Source of the DNA: Rosellinia necatrix
Taxonomy: Eukaryota > Ascomycota > Sordariomycetes > Xylariales > Xylariaceae
Direction of reading: 5' to 3'
NCBI GenBank assembly: GCA_021209875.1
Contig: JAGYVD010000008.1
Span: forward strand, 3,037,501 to 3,101,500
DNA: 64,000 nt
Shown: positions 24,370 through 37,925 of the stretch, piece after piece
How the letters are laid out: each line of letters begins with the position of its first letter
How positions within the stretch are numbered: the stretch's first letter is position 1
Position numbers and translations under genes: made by a program
The notes under the pieces: model-generated
Told to the model about the DNA's origin: nothing
Database searches by the model: none
Seen by the model: the letters and a program-made list of their open reading frames with translations, nothing else

Positions 24370-24475
24370 TTTTTAATATAAAGCTATAGTTAAAAATATA
24401 ATAAATATATGCTTATTTTTAGCATTAAATTTAATATATAATTAAACTTAAAAACTAACTAAAAAATATTTAAAT
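24370..24475 (+). repeat. ~106 bp repeat, mutated copy
   Basis: Mutated partner of 24,010-24,115, in the same orientation, about 360 bp further into the block. Confidence 0.78.
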
Positions 24476-25390
24476 TTATATTTTAAACGTTTATTTTATT
24501 TATAAATAAAATAATAAAAATTAAAAATATAATTAGTTTATAAAATAAAAAAATTAAAAATATATAACTAAATATAATTAAATAAATTTTTAAATAAAAC
24601 TAGTTAAATAAAATAAAAAATATAACTAAGTTTATAAATAAAAGCTTTTTTTTAGCTTTTATAACTTTTTTAATAAATATAACAATATAATATAAATTTA
24701 TTTTAAATTTAAAGCATTAATAATATATTAACGTTTAGTTTTTAATAAATAATAATATTTTTAATTTTAAATAAAAACGTGCTAGCTTATTGTTAATTTT
24801 TAGACTGCTGTTATTAAAATTATATAATAAAAATAAGTTTTTAATAAATTTTTTAAATTTAATATTAATTTATTATAAATTAAAAGCTTATTATAATAAT
24901 TAAACGTTAAGTTTATTATATTTATTATATATTTTATATTATAAAATTAATAATTATAATTTAAAACAAATTTAATATTAATTTATATAAAATATAAACG
25001 TTTTTTATATAAATAATATTAATATATAAACTTTTAAATATATATATTATATAAAAGCTTAAAAAAAACTGTTTAAATAAATATTTTAATATAAATTATT
25101 AAAATTAATATATAGTAAATTTAATATTAATTTATTATTAAATTAATATAAACAATATAAAAATTAAAAATAATAAAACTTATTTATACAGGCTTAAGCA
25201 GCAGCGCGTTATAATTATATTATGCTAAATATTTATAAAACGTTCTAAAACGCTAAAAATAAAAATCTGCTGCAAATTTATAATAAATTTAATATTAATT
25301 ATAAAGCTTTATTATATAAAGCTATTAATAAAATTTAAAATTAAAATTTAAAGCAAAAACAAATTAAAAAGCTGCGGCAGTAAAAGCTTT

Positions 25391-25416
25391 TAATAATAAT
25401 AATAATAATAATAATA
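25391..25416 (+). repeat. (TAA)n tract
   Basis: An uninterrupted TAA triplet run of about 26 bp, followed by looser AAC/AAT triplets. It could be a fully mutated CAG tract like the one at 32,751, since C-to-T plus G-to-A turns CAG into TAA. That origin is inference. Confidence 0.6.
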
Positions 25417-25948
25417 TAAACAATAATATAAACAATAATAAAAATAATAAAAGTTGCAGCAAAAAAATATAAATTTGCTTAATAAAAGTTTTTTTAAATG
25501 TTTTAACGTTAAAAGCTATTAATAAATAAATTAGCTATAAATTAAATTTAAATTTAATACGTAATAATTTAAATATTAAATAAAAATATATAATATAAAA
25601 TGTTTTTAAATAGTTTAATTATTTTATATTTTGCTGCAAACTTAATATAAATTTAATATATAATAATATATATTTTTTTTATTTAATAGTTTAAAGCAAA
25701 TTTATTATAAATTTGCTATATAGTTAATTAAATATACTGCTGCTAGATTTTATTAAAATTAAAAGCAAATTTATAATAAATTTAACATTTATACTAGGTA
25801 TGTTTATTTATTTATTAATAAAAATAAATTTAATATAAATTTAATATTAAATAAGCTTTTAAAACAAAATAATAAATATATTTAAAGTTTAATTTTTATT
25901 AGTTTTATAATATAAAATAGTTTAAGTTTATATTAAATATAAAATATA

Positions 25949-26256
25949 TGATAGTAGTGTGGAACAATTTAGCAATTAAGCCAGGAATCCTTATTTTAGG
26001 GATTTTTTAAGCAAAGGATATATATATACAAAATATAGTTCTGATGCTATATTTATAAGCGTTACGCGCTTAAGGCAGGAACGACTTTTAAAATCGTTTT
26101 TATTACGTAATTAATATATATAAATATTTATAGCTTATTATATTAAATAAAAGCTTTTTAATAAATTTGATTATTTATATTAAATATTTTTAAAATATTA
26201 TTACGTTTTTAATAATTAATATATTTTTTATAAATTAATTTATATTTTTATTAAAA
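25949..26256. repeat. Left LTR-like direct repeat
   Basis: Begins TGATAGTAGTGTGGAACA, with the TG start usual for LTRs. The right copy reads TAATAATAATATAAAACA at the same place, so every difference there is G-to-A. In its last 30 bp this copy is instead the more mutated one (TAAATTAATTTATA against TAAATCGATCCACA). Confidence 0.78.
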
Positions 26257-29200
26257 TTATAAGCCCGGTTTGTTATTAAACTGATGTTTTTTTTAAAAGC
26301 TGTAATTTATTTAATTTTAAAGTACAAAATTATTTATTTAAATTTTTATATAGCTATTACTATTTATTTTAACTAGATTTTTATATTTTAGTTTTAAAGC
26401 TTTAAATTTTATTATAAGCTTTTAAAATAAGTACTATATTATTTTTGTTTTTGTAATAACAGCTTTAATTATAATAATTAAAACAGATGTTTTTTTAAAA
26501 ACTATTTATAATTAAAATCGCTAATATATTTATTTAAAGCATTATATTTAAATAAAAAATATTTAAACGTTTATTAATCTTAATAATAAAAGCTTAGCAT
26601 ATAATTTAAATTTGTTTTTTACGCGATTAATATAAAAATTAGCTGCGGTATATTTTAAGCAAATAAAAAAAAAACATAACGTATAAAAAATATATATATA
26701 AAAAACTTTATATAAAGATTTTAACCGCAGAAACTTTTTAATGCTTAATATTTTTAAACTTATTATTTAAAAAATTATTATTAAGTTTTTAAATATTTAA
26801 ACAAAATATTTTATTTAGTTTTAAAATAAAGCTTATTTTTAATCGCGTTATATAACTATATATAAATAAATTAATAAAACAGTTAATATTATATATATAA
26901 AATTATTATTAATATAAATATTAAAAACTTTAATTTTATGTTTAAAGATTTAATTTCTGTTTTATATAATATAATTTTGCTTGCTTTATTTTTTTTTTAT
27001 ATTACTATTTAATAAAAATATTAAGCGATTATTATAAAAGCTTTTAAAAACAGAGTTAAAATAACAATATAATATAAAAAATTAAAACAAATATATTAAA
27101 AAGCAGTAATTTTAAAGCTTTTTAATATAAATAAAATATTTGCAGCAAAAAATTTTTTAATAGCAGTAAATACTTATATAACGCTTAATTAAAAACGTTA
27201 ATAATTTATTATATTAATTAAACATAAGCTATTAAAAAAAAATATGCTTATTTTAATAAAATATAATAAAATTTTTAATGTTATAATTTATAAACATAAG
27301 CTAAAAAATAAAAAAAATAAGTTTAAAATGTTTGCAAGCTTAACAGGCTAATAAACATAAAACAGATTTTTAGCTAGTACAACAGCATATTAAAACAATA
27401 AAGCTTAAAAAACGCGCTAAAACAATTTAGCCGGCTAAAAAAATTATAAATGCTTATGCTTAAATAAAGCTAGAAATATTTATTTTTAGCTTTTTAAGCT
27501 TTATAATAAGCTTTAGTTTACAATTAACGGAACTAATACATGCTAATTTAATAAAATTTAAACTAATACTACAAAAATTAAAAAAATTAAAAAGCAGTAA
27601 TTTTATATATGTTATAAAAACCTACGTAGTAAAATTATTAATTTAAATTAAAAAATTAATAAAAAAAAAATAATAGTTTAAATAATATAATAAATTTTAA
27701 TAATAAAAATTAAACTATTTTAATTTTAATATAATTTTATAATAATTAACTTAATTTTATTAAAAAAATTGCTAACAACTCGGGGATATTTTTATAATTA
27801 GATTTAAAAATATATTTTAATAAATAGCACGTTAATTAATAATTATAAAGCATTATATTTAATTAATAATAAAAGCTATTAGAACTTAAATTTTTATTTT
27901 AGCTAAAAATAAAAATATAATTTACGCAAGTATTTTATAGTTTTTATTTTAAACAAAAGCAGAAAAATTATTTAAAAATATTATTTAGCTTTAAAAAAAT
28001 TTATTAATAAATATAATGCTTATTAATATAACGTTAATAAAAAATTTTATATAAATATCGTTTTAAAACTTGTTTAGCTAAAAAAAATTTAATATTATAG
28101 TTTTAATTGCTTATTACATTTTAAAAATATAAAAATAATATTTTAATAGCTTAACTTATTAAATATTATAACTTAGTTTTTTAAATATAAACTTAATTTT
28201 TAATATTTAAGCAAAAACTTTATATTAAATATAAATAAAATATTATAAAAATCTTAAAAATATTATTAAATTAATTATATTTAATTAATCCTAATATATT
28301 CTAGCTTATAAACTATTTTAAAATTTTTTAAGTTAAAAAAACTTTAAAGCTTTTTAATATTAACGATTAAAATATTTAAAAGCTATGTTTTATAAGCATT
28401 AGTATATATAACTAAAAACGTATAGATTAATAAAATCTTATATATTAAATATAAAACGTATATTATTATATATATAATATAATAAATATTTAAACGATTT
28501 TTAAATAAAAAACTATTTAACTTTTTAAAAGCTGCATTAAAATCTGTTTAATTATTTAATAAAATATAATAAATTAAACTAAATTTTAATAATTAAAAAT
28601 AAATACATTAAATTAATTTATATATATTTTTAATAAATAAAACTATTATATAAGTTTTTTAAAAATTAAACAATTTATACGTTAAATAAAAAAATATTAC
28701 AAGCTTATAGTTTATATTATTAAAAACGATTTAAATGTTTTTATAATAGCTTATAAAAATAAAACTTAATATAAGCTTTAGCTAAAAAATTAAAAAATTA
28801 ATAATAAGCTTTTTTTGTTTTATATTAAAAAACCTATTAAAAATACTAAATAAGCTAGCAAAAAAATAATCAATAAAATAAATAAACTATTTAATAAAGC
28901 CGGCCTATTATTAAAACTATAGCCGGAAGCAGTTTAAACGGCTGCCTAGCTATATAATAAAAGCTTTTTTAAAGCTTAGAACTTTTACGTTTTTTATTAT
29001 ATGCTTAAATATTAATTAACGCAGTATTATTAATAATATAACTTAGTTTAAATAAAAGCGCTAATAAGCGATTTATAATTAAATTAAAACAAGATATATA
29101 TATATAAATATTATATATATTTAATAAAAAAAAAATTTGCTATTAAAAACAGCAAACATATAAAATTAAACTTTAAGCTTATATTAAATATTTAATTAAA

Positions 29201-32200
29201 TATAAAACAATTAATTTATATTATATATAAGTTTTTAATTATAAAAATAATTATTATTAAAAATATTAAATTTAATAAAAGCTGTTTTATTTTAAAAATA
29301 AAAAAACTAATTATTAAAATCAAATAAATAATAATAAAAACTAAAAGCTTTAAATTTAATAAATAAATAGCAGCATAAAATAAATATTAAATAAAAGCTT
29401 AAAAATATATTATATATAGCTTTTAAAAATATAAAAATATTATAAATATTTTTATTTATAGTTTAATTAGCTAGACTAATAAATATAAGTTAGAAATAAA
29501 TGCGCCGGCAAAGCAAATTTTAAGTTAAAAACTAGCTTTTTAAATATAGCAGCAAAAATTTATTATTTTAAATACAATTTTTAAGCTAAAAATAGCTTTA
29601 ATAAAAAGCTTTAAAAATAAAATAATTATAACGCGCAAAAAAAATAGTTATTTATAGCGTTTTAAAAGCGTTATAAATTTTATAATAATAAAAACGCCGA
29701 TTATTAAACAAGCCAGCAAAAAATTAACTCCGGCTAGTTAAACAAGCAATAAAAAGCTAAAAAACTTAAATAAAATATAAATATATATATAAAATATTTT
29801 TATTTACAAGCAGATCAAGCTGTAAAACTAAACGTAAAAACTAAATAAAAGCTAGAAAATAATATAAAAATTTAATATTTATTATAATAATATATATAAA
29901 ACTAGAGATTAATTTATTAAAAATTATATTTAAAATATTTTTATAAAAATATTTTTTAAAACAAATAAAAATTTTATATTTTAAAATTATAAACATAAAA
30001 TATTATATATTATATTTGCAGCTATAATATAACAATATAAAGCTAATTAATTAAAAACTAGTTTAAAAATTAAATATATTAAAATAATTTTATTAAAAAT
30101 TTTTTATAAAATAAAAAAGCTTAAAATTATTTTTAAAATAATTTTTAAAAAAAATATATAAAAAATGCTTGCTATATAAAAAAAAAGTTATAAAAATAGT
30201 TTTAATAAAAAAATAAAAACAAGCTATTGCTATTTAAATAAATATTTATATATAAATTTAATAAAAAAGATTTTTAAAATTTATAAAATAAAGCTAATTA
30301 TATAAAAAATCTATAAATAATAAATACGTTTTAATTAATATATGCTGTAACGCTTGCAGCAAATTTTTTAAATAATAATAATAATTAATATATATTTTAA
30401 TTTAAAAATTAAATAGTTTAATATAATGTTAGCATTTTTAAATGTTTTAAAAAACAGCAAACTTTTTATTATATATTTAATACTAAATAGTTTTAAGCAG
30501 CAGAAAAAAGTTATACTATTAAATAAAGCTTTATACAAGCTATAAAACTTTTATTATTATAATATTAAAAATTTTAAGCATTTTAAAACGTTTTAAACTA
30601 ATTATATTTAATAAAAACTATGTTTATTTTATATTTTAAATTATAAAATATTTATTTTGTTTTATATAAACAATTTTTAGTTATATATAAAAAAGCAACA
30701 AAAAAAACTAAAAAATTATTAATAAAATTAAAAAGCTTATAAGCTTAAAAATAAAAAATATCGTTTAGTTTTTAAAAATTAAAATAATTTATAACTATAT
30801 AAAAAACAATTATATTAATATATAATTAATATATTAAAAAATCGCAGCTTAATTTAATTTAATTAATAACGTTTAAACTTTAAAAATATTATTTTTATAT
30901 AAAAGCTGCTAAAATATATAAAATAAGCTTTAAAAAAAATTAAAATATATTAAAAAAATCAGCTCGATATTTTATATAATAATTATATTAAAACTAAATA
31001 TAACGTTTATAGCTGTATTATTATTAAAATATTTTATAAACTTAAGTTTAAATTATATAAAAACAGCTGATTAAATAATTTATTATTTATATTATATAAA
31101 GTTTTTAAAATTATATATAAAAATAAAAATTTAACAGCTTAAACTTTATTAATTATAAAAACGTGTTATTTATAAACAACGTAAAAACTAAACGCTTTTT
31201 ATATAAATATATTATATTTTTATTCAAAAATATAATTTTTAAAAAGCTATTAAATAAAACATAATTTTAATTTTTATAATAAAAGCTAAAATTATTATTA
31301 TAAGCTATACAGCTAAAAAATAATAACTTTAAAACAGCTTTTTAAAAATTTTATTTTAAATTTAAAAAATATAAATAATTTATTTAAATAATACTTAAAC
31401 AATTTATTTAATAATTAACAAGCATAAAAATTATTATAAAACTTAAACATATAAATATATAAAATATATAGTTTAAATAAAAATATTAAAAAACTTGTTT
31501 ATAATAAAATATTTTTTATTAATTAAATATTAATAAATAGCTTTATAAAAATTTAATATAAATATAGTTTAAATATTTTAAAGCTTTATTTAATTTAAAC
31601 GATTTATATTATAATATAAAAAACTAATAAGCTGTTAGCTTAAACTTTTAATAATTAATTAAAAAATTAAAAAATAAAAATATTTAAAAACTTTTAGCTT
31701 TATATAACTTTTAAAAAACGTTTTTTTATTTTTAATTTTATCAAAATTTTTAAATTATTAAATTTTTAAATATATTAAAAAACGTTTTAAAATTAAATTA
31801 TAATAAGCTTTTTAAGCAGCGTTTAAAAATATAAGCTGTGCAGCAAAAATAAACAAAAAACTATAATAAAATAAAAGCAAAAAATATAAAAAAAACAATA
31901 AATAAAAAAATAACCAGCTATAAAAATATAAACGTTAAAAACAGCTAAAAATATATAAAAAGTATAAAATTTATAAAAATAAACGTTTTTAAAACTATAG
32001 CATTTTATTTTTTATTAAAATAAAAATTTAACGTAATAAAATTTTAAAGTTTAAAATAATTTATTTTAAATTAATTAATAATTAATAAAAGCTTATAATA
32101 ATTATTTATAATAATATTAAAAACAAAATAAAAAACGTAAAAAACGTTTAATTATTAATTAAATATATAAAAGCTAATTTTATATTATTAATTATATATT

Positions 32201-32750
32201 AATTAATTAATTAAAACATATAAAATAAAATATAAACTAAAAATATATTTATATTTAAAAATATAACGTTAATACTAGCTATTATATTTAATAGCTTTAT
32301 AATATAACTTATTTAATTAATTAATAAATATAAAATTAATACAGCTTAAATAAAATATTTTTAAATAATATTTATTAGTTTTAAATATAAATAAACAAAA
32401 TAAAAAACAATATTAATAGCAGCAGCAGCAGCGCTATTTATTATATAATATTTTAAATTAAAAATAACAAGCAAAAATAATATATATAACTATATAAAGT
32501 TTAACAGCAGCAGCTTAATAATATTAACTATAGCAAAGCTTTAAAAAACTTAAAATAATATATTTTTAATATTTAAACTTAAATTTAAACTAAACAAGCT
32601 TAGTAAAAATAAATTTAAAAAAAAAGCGCTATTAAAACAAATTAGCATGCTTTTTTAATTTTAAATATTATATTTAAATAAATTATAAACAAGCAGAAAA
32701 AAATATTAAAAATATTATTTATAATAATATAAGCGGTTAAAATAATAAAA

Positions 32751-32827
32751 GCAGCAGAAGCAGCGTTAATAGCAGCAGCAGCAGCAAAAATAGCAGCAGC
32801 AGCAGCAAAAGCAGCAGCAGTAGTAAA

Positions 32828-32858
<31 letters not shown>

Positions 32859-32867
32859 ACAGTAGCG
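32751..32867 (+). repeat. CAG/GCA-rich triplet tract inside the AT block
   Basis: Imperfect AGC/CAG triplets with AAA and TAG interruptions over about 117 bp. It is by far the most G+C-rich stretch in the mutated block. A shorter relative lies at 32,415-32,436. It may be a relic of a glutamine-, serine- or alanine-repeat coding segment, or a later microsatellite expansion. Confidence 0.8.
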
Positions 32868-33620
32868 TAAATATAAGCTTAGTAGTAATAAAAATAATTT
32901 TAATAACTATTTATAATAATTATTAACGATTTAAATACGCGTTAATAAATAAATTATATTAATAATTTATAAACAAAAATAATATAATTAATAAATATAA
33001 TATATAATAAATTATAATAATATTTATAAATTAATATAATTATAATAAAACTTTAAAATTACAGCTTTAATAAATATAAATAATAAACTTATTAAAAAAT
33101 AAAAATATATTTTAAAATAATAAAAAAACTATATTTTATATTAATATATTAAAAGTTTAATAAAAATATATAAACAAAAAATTATATACAGCTTATACGT
33201 TTAAACTTAAAAAAAAAAAAACGTTAAAAATAAAAATTAAATATTAATTTATATTTAAACTGCTAATAAATTATTAATTATATTTAAACGTTAACAAAAA
33301 ATTATTAAACTTAATTAAAATATAAAACAATAATATAATTAAAATATATATTTAAAAAAATATTTTTTTAAAAATGTTATTATAATTAAAAATAAGCTAT
33401 TTATAGCTTTAAAAAAAAGCCGCGCTATATAATTTTATTTTTATTTATTATTATATATAAACAAGCTAATTATATTAATAAAACATACGTATTATTAAAA
33501 TATAAGCTAATTAATTTATTAAAAAATGCTTAAATAAAAACTAGTTTAAATAAAAAATTTAAAAAATAATTAAAAATAAAACAATAAATTAATTAATAAA
33601 TTAATTAATTTAAAAATATA

Positions 33621-33926
33621 TAATAATAATATAAAACAATTTAATAATTAAACTAAAATCCTTATTTTAAAAATCTTTTAAACAAAAATATATATATATA
33701 AAATATAGTTTTAATGCTGTATTTATAAACGTTACATGTTTAAAATAAAAACAACTTTTAAAATTATTTTTACTATATAATTAATATATATAAATACCTA
33801 GAGCTTATTATATTAAATAAAAGCTTTTTAATAAATTTAATTATTTATACTAAACATTTTTAAAATATTACCACGCTTTTAATAATTAATACATCTTTTA
33901 TAAATCGATCCACACTTCTGTTAAAA
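33621..33926. repeat. Right LTR-like direct repeat
   Basis: Partner of 25,949-26,256. Central landmarks such as AATATAGTT.TGATGCT.TATTTATAA and AGCTTATTATATTAAATAA align throughout. Near 33,895-33,920 it keeps CGATCCACACTTCTG, where the left copy has only A and T. Confidence 0.78.
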
Positions 33927-36900
33927 AATATTTATTAGCTTTTAATATTTTAATTAAAAATATTTTATAATAGCATTTTATTATATTTAATATTTAGCGG
34001 CTTAAAAATTTTATATTATTTTTATTTATGTTTATATTATATATATATTAAATAACGCTTTATTTAAAACTATAATTTAAATATATATTATAGTTAATTT
34101 TTAAACGTAATAAATAGTTTTATAAAATTTAAAATGCTCTAGTTTTTAAAAAGCGTTATATATAAAATAAAAAATAGCAATAAATCGCGTATATATATTA
34201 AAATAATATTTTATTTTAAAAGTTTACTACGTAAATAATTAAATATAATAAGCTATTTATAATATTTATTATTATATTTATTTTAAAGCATTTTTTATTT
34301 GTTTTTATTTTATATAGTAGTATTTAAACATAGTTTTTATTTATTAAAAATTAAATTAATAATTTTAATAAGCTTAAAACGGCTTATTTATAAAGCTTTT
34401 GCAAGTTGGATTTATTATATATAATTTTATTTAGCTGTAAAAAGCTGTGCTAAGCTATTATAAAAGCTGCGTTAACTATTAGTTTATTATGCAGGTTTTT
34501 ATTTGCTGTAGTTTTATTTAATATTAGTTTAATTAAAAGTTGTTTTAAAATTAAAGCTTTAATAAAATTGCTTTATTTATAAAAAAAAAAATATGCTGCT
34601 TTTTAAATTAAACGTTTAATATATAAATATTTAAAAACTTACGTGTTTAAAAATAAGTTAATATAAACTAAATATAACGCAGATATATATTTATTTAAAG
34701 TTAAACTTTAAATAAACTGTTATAAAAAACTAAATATATAGTTATATATATATAAAGCAAAAGTTTATATTAATATAAGCTAAGCTGGCCTGTTTTAATA
34801 AAAGCATTAGTTTTTATATAAGTTTATTATAACATTATATGTTTTTTAAGTTAAATTTATTAAACTTGCATATAATAAACAAATATAATTGTTTTTAAAG
34901 CAGAATAAATTATTGCTTTAAATTTTGTTTAAAAAACGCAGGGTTAGGTTGTTTTTAATAAGAACTATTAGTTAAAGCATAGGTTAGCAATTGTTATAAA
35001 TTTAATTTAAAATAAAATATTAATTAAACTATTGTTTTATAATATAACTTGTTTAATTTAAAAGTAGATATTATTTTACGTAGCTAAAATAAATATTTTA
35101 TAAAGTAAATATAATAATAAAAGTTTTTATAAATATATTAATTAAACTAGCTTATATAATTATATTATTTATATAAATAATTATAATATTAAATGTTTAA
35201 TATATATATTAATATTAAAACATGATTTAAATTATTATAATTTTAAAAATATTAATATTTTATAATGTTTTATTTTTAAAATATAAATAATTATAGGCCT
35301 AGTTTTTAAAAATAAGTAGCGTTATATATTAATTATAAATATTTATTTTTATTTTAAATTAAAATTTATTAAGTTTTAATTTTAAAACGTTTATAAATAA
35401 ATAATAAGTTAAACGGTTGTTTATATTTAATATAAATATTCTGTTAAAGTTTTTAAAACATTAAACTATTAAATAAAATTTTATATTATATATTTAAATA
35501 ATAATTAAAACAGCTATAAGCTAAATTTAAATAGTAATACTTATATATTATAAAAAAGCTCTGCTAATTAAAATTATTATAGCATAAAAGCTTAAGTAGC
35601 TTACGATTTTTTTAGTTTTTTATAAAATATTTATAGTTTTAATATTATTTTAAATATAATTTGCTTTATTTTTGTTTTTTTATTAGCAAGCTATGCTTAT
35701 ATTAAAAACGTATTAATTTTAATACTAAAAACTTTTATGTAAATATTTTCATAGTTTTTATTATAGTTTAAAATTAAGTTTAACATGTTTAAAAACAGTT
35801 ATATTTTTAATAAATATTAAATATTTTTAAATATATAATATAAATATTATAAAAATAAAATTGTTTAAATAATATATTATTAATATAAACAGAAAAAAGC
35901 TTTTAAAATCTAATATAAACTTTTAGCAAATAAATTAAAAATAAAAAGCTGTATATAAATTAAACAAAAATAATTTTTATAAAAAATTTTAATTTTTATT
36001 TAAATTTAAGCAGTATTTATTATAAAAATACGACTAGAACTAATTAAAACGCGTTTTTTAAGTTTTTTTTAATAAAATATATATTTAAGCTTACGGTTTA
36101 AACTAAATTAAATATTTGTTATATTATTAAATATTTAAACGCTGTTATTTTAAGTTGGATTTAATTATTAATCGAGCTGTTTTTAAAAAAAAACAGATAG
36201 TATATTTAACGTTATTTTTTACAAAATTTTAAAACTAGGCTTAAAAAAAAACAAACTAAGCTTGCAGAGCTGTTTTATTTTATAATTTAATTTTATATTA
36301 AATCTGCTTTAATTTATTATTTAATTATTAAATAGTTTTTATTAGCCGATTTTAAATTATTTAAACAGTTTAAATTAAAATAGCTTTTATAGCTTAAATA
36401 AGCTTTATAATATAAAATATTAATTAACAGCTTTTTTAAGTTGTTTAAATAGTTTTATAACGTTTTTTGCTAAAATTTAAATTAAAAAAAAAATTAAAAA
36501 GTTATAAATAAAAAGTTTATTTAATTAAAAACTTTAAATTTTAATATTATATTTACTACAGGTTTAAATAATAGCTTTAAAGCTAGTATTATTATTTAAA
36601 TAATTAATAATATTTTAAGTTATTTTTAAAGTAAATATAGATTAAGTTTTAATTAAATTATTAAGCTATAACTAGGTTATAAAACAGCTGATTTATTTTA
36701 AGTTTTTTTTTTAATACAGGCTAGTTTTTTATATATATTTTTATAGCAGTAGTATATATGTTTATAGCAGTATAAAACTAGGCCAGTTTTAATATAGTTA
36801 TAATTATTTTATTTATTATAAAGTTTATTTTTTAACAAAATATATTTAAATATAAGTTGTTTTTAATTTAATCTGTTATTAAATTAACATAGTTTATTAT

Positions 36901-37823
36901 TTTAAAACTATAACTAATAAATAATTAAATTTTTATTTTTAATTTTGTTTTAATTATAAAACAGCTATATATAAAGTTATTAAATAATATTTTATATAAG
37001 CTGCCGTAAAAAATTACTGCTTTTAGTTTATATATTAAATTTAATTTATATATTATATAAATAAAATTATTTATAGCTAAAACTATATATAATTATAATT
37101 TAAATAATTATATATAAATCGCTATAAAAATTAAAAATTTTATATTTAAATAAAAATATTGTTTTTATATACTTTTAATTTAAAAATATTATTTATATTA
37201 TAATATTTTTTTTAGTTTATATATAAAACTATAACTATATTTAAAATATATATGTTTTTATTTATAGTTTAATTAAATTTATCGGTTTAAAATTACTACA
37301 AAATATTATTATAATTTATTTTTAATCGATTTTAAAAAACTAGCTTGCTATTAATTAAATTATAAAAAATAACTTATATATTTTAACAGACTTAAAATTT
37401 AAATTTAAGCTTTTTAAACAAATTAAATTTAGCCTGATTTTAAATTTAAGTTGGTTTAGCCGAAGTTTTTTTTTTATGTTTAAAGCGCTGCAAATAAAAG
37501 CGTAGCTTATATTAAGCGAATTTTTTTTTTAAAAACAAAAAAATGCTTGCTGTATTAGCTTTAGCTTGTTTTTTTAAAAAAAATTGCAAGTTTAATTTAA
37601 TATAAATATAAATTAATAATAAGCTAAAGATTATAATATTATTTATATTATTAAAAATTTAGTTTATATAATTATTAAAAATAAAGCTTTAGTTTATATA
37701 TTTTTTGCTGTGTTATTAACTTTAAAACAAAAAGGCATCGTTATAAATATAATATTATTACAGCTTTTAAACGTTTTTTTAATATTAAAATATTTAATTT
37801 ATTATTTTTTTTTTTGTTTTAAT

Positions 37824-37925
37824 AAACAAATTTAAAGCTATTTTAAGCCTAATATACCTAAGAGTTAGGGTTATAGAAAGGGAAGTTAGGTGGTGGAGCC
37901 CTGACCCTAGTAGAACCCAATTATT
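37824..37925 (+). repeat. 102 bp edge repeat, nearly unmutated copy
   Basis: Right-edge partner of 24,192-24,293. It retains motifs such as GAGTTAGGGTTATAG and GGTGGTGGAGCCCTGACCC that are A/T-converted in the left copy. It marks the right boundary of the AT-rich block. Confidence 0.85.

Larger units (their letters stand above)
25949..33926. mobile_element. Decayed LTR retrotransposon (~8 kb)
   Basis: Bounded by two direct repeats of about 307 bp, 25,949-26,256 and 33,621-33,926, starting positions 7,672 bp apart. Length and layout fit an LTR retroelement. The internal region has no surviving gag or pol frame, so Gypsy or Copia cannot be decided. I see no clear primer-binding site after the left repeat or polypurine tract before the right one; both would be easily erased by this level of mutation. 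A CAG-rich tract near its 3' end (32,751-32,867) is the only conspicuous internal structure. Confidence 0.72.
24010..37925. repeat. AT-saturated, RIP-like block of 13.9 kb
   Basis: Almost all sequence is A or T, apart from scattered AGC, GCT, ACG and AAC residues. No frame exceeds the reporting length over about 13.7 kb. Edges are sharp: genic-looking sequence stops near 24,010 and resumes after 37,925. Three internal repeat pairs differ essentially by C-to-T and G-to-A changes in the stretches I compared, which is what RIP of duplicated DNA leaves. The block must be built largely from transposable elements, and one LTR element can be delimited. Remaining parts (about 24,480-25,940 and 33,930-37,820) cannot be assigned to a class by eye. 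Confidence 0.9.

Noticed and set aside
32751..32867. CRISPR-like array
   Set aside because: The units are triplets with no spacers; it is a microsatellite-type tract in a eukaryotic genome.
37864..37875. TTAGGGTTA, telomere-like
   Set aside because: A single occurrence with no tandem array, and it is part of the 102-bp edge repeat.
24010..37925. Centromere core
   Set aside because: AT-rich RIP-like DNA can mark fungal centromeres, but the block is only 13.9 kb, has sharp repeat-defined edges and contains an LTR element. A transposon island explains it without further assumptions.
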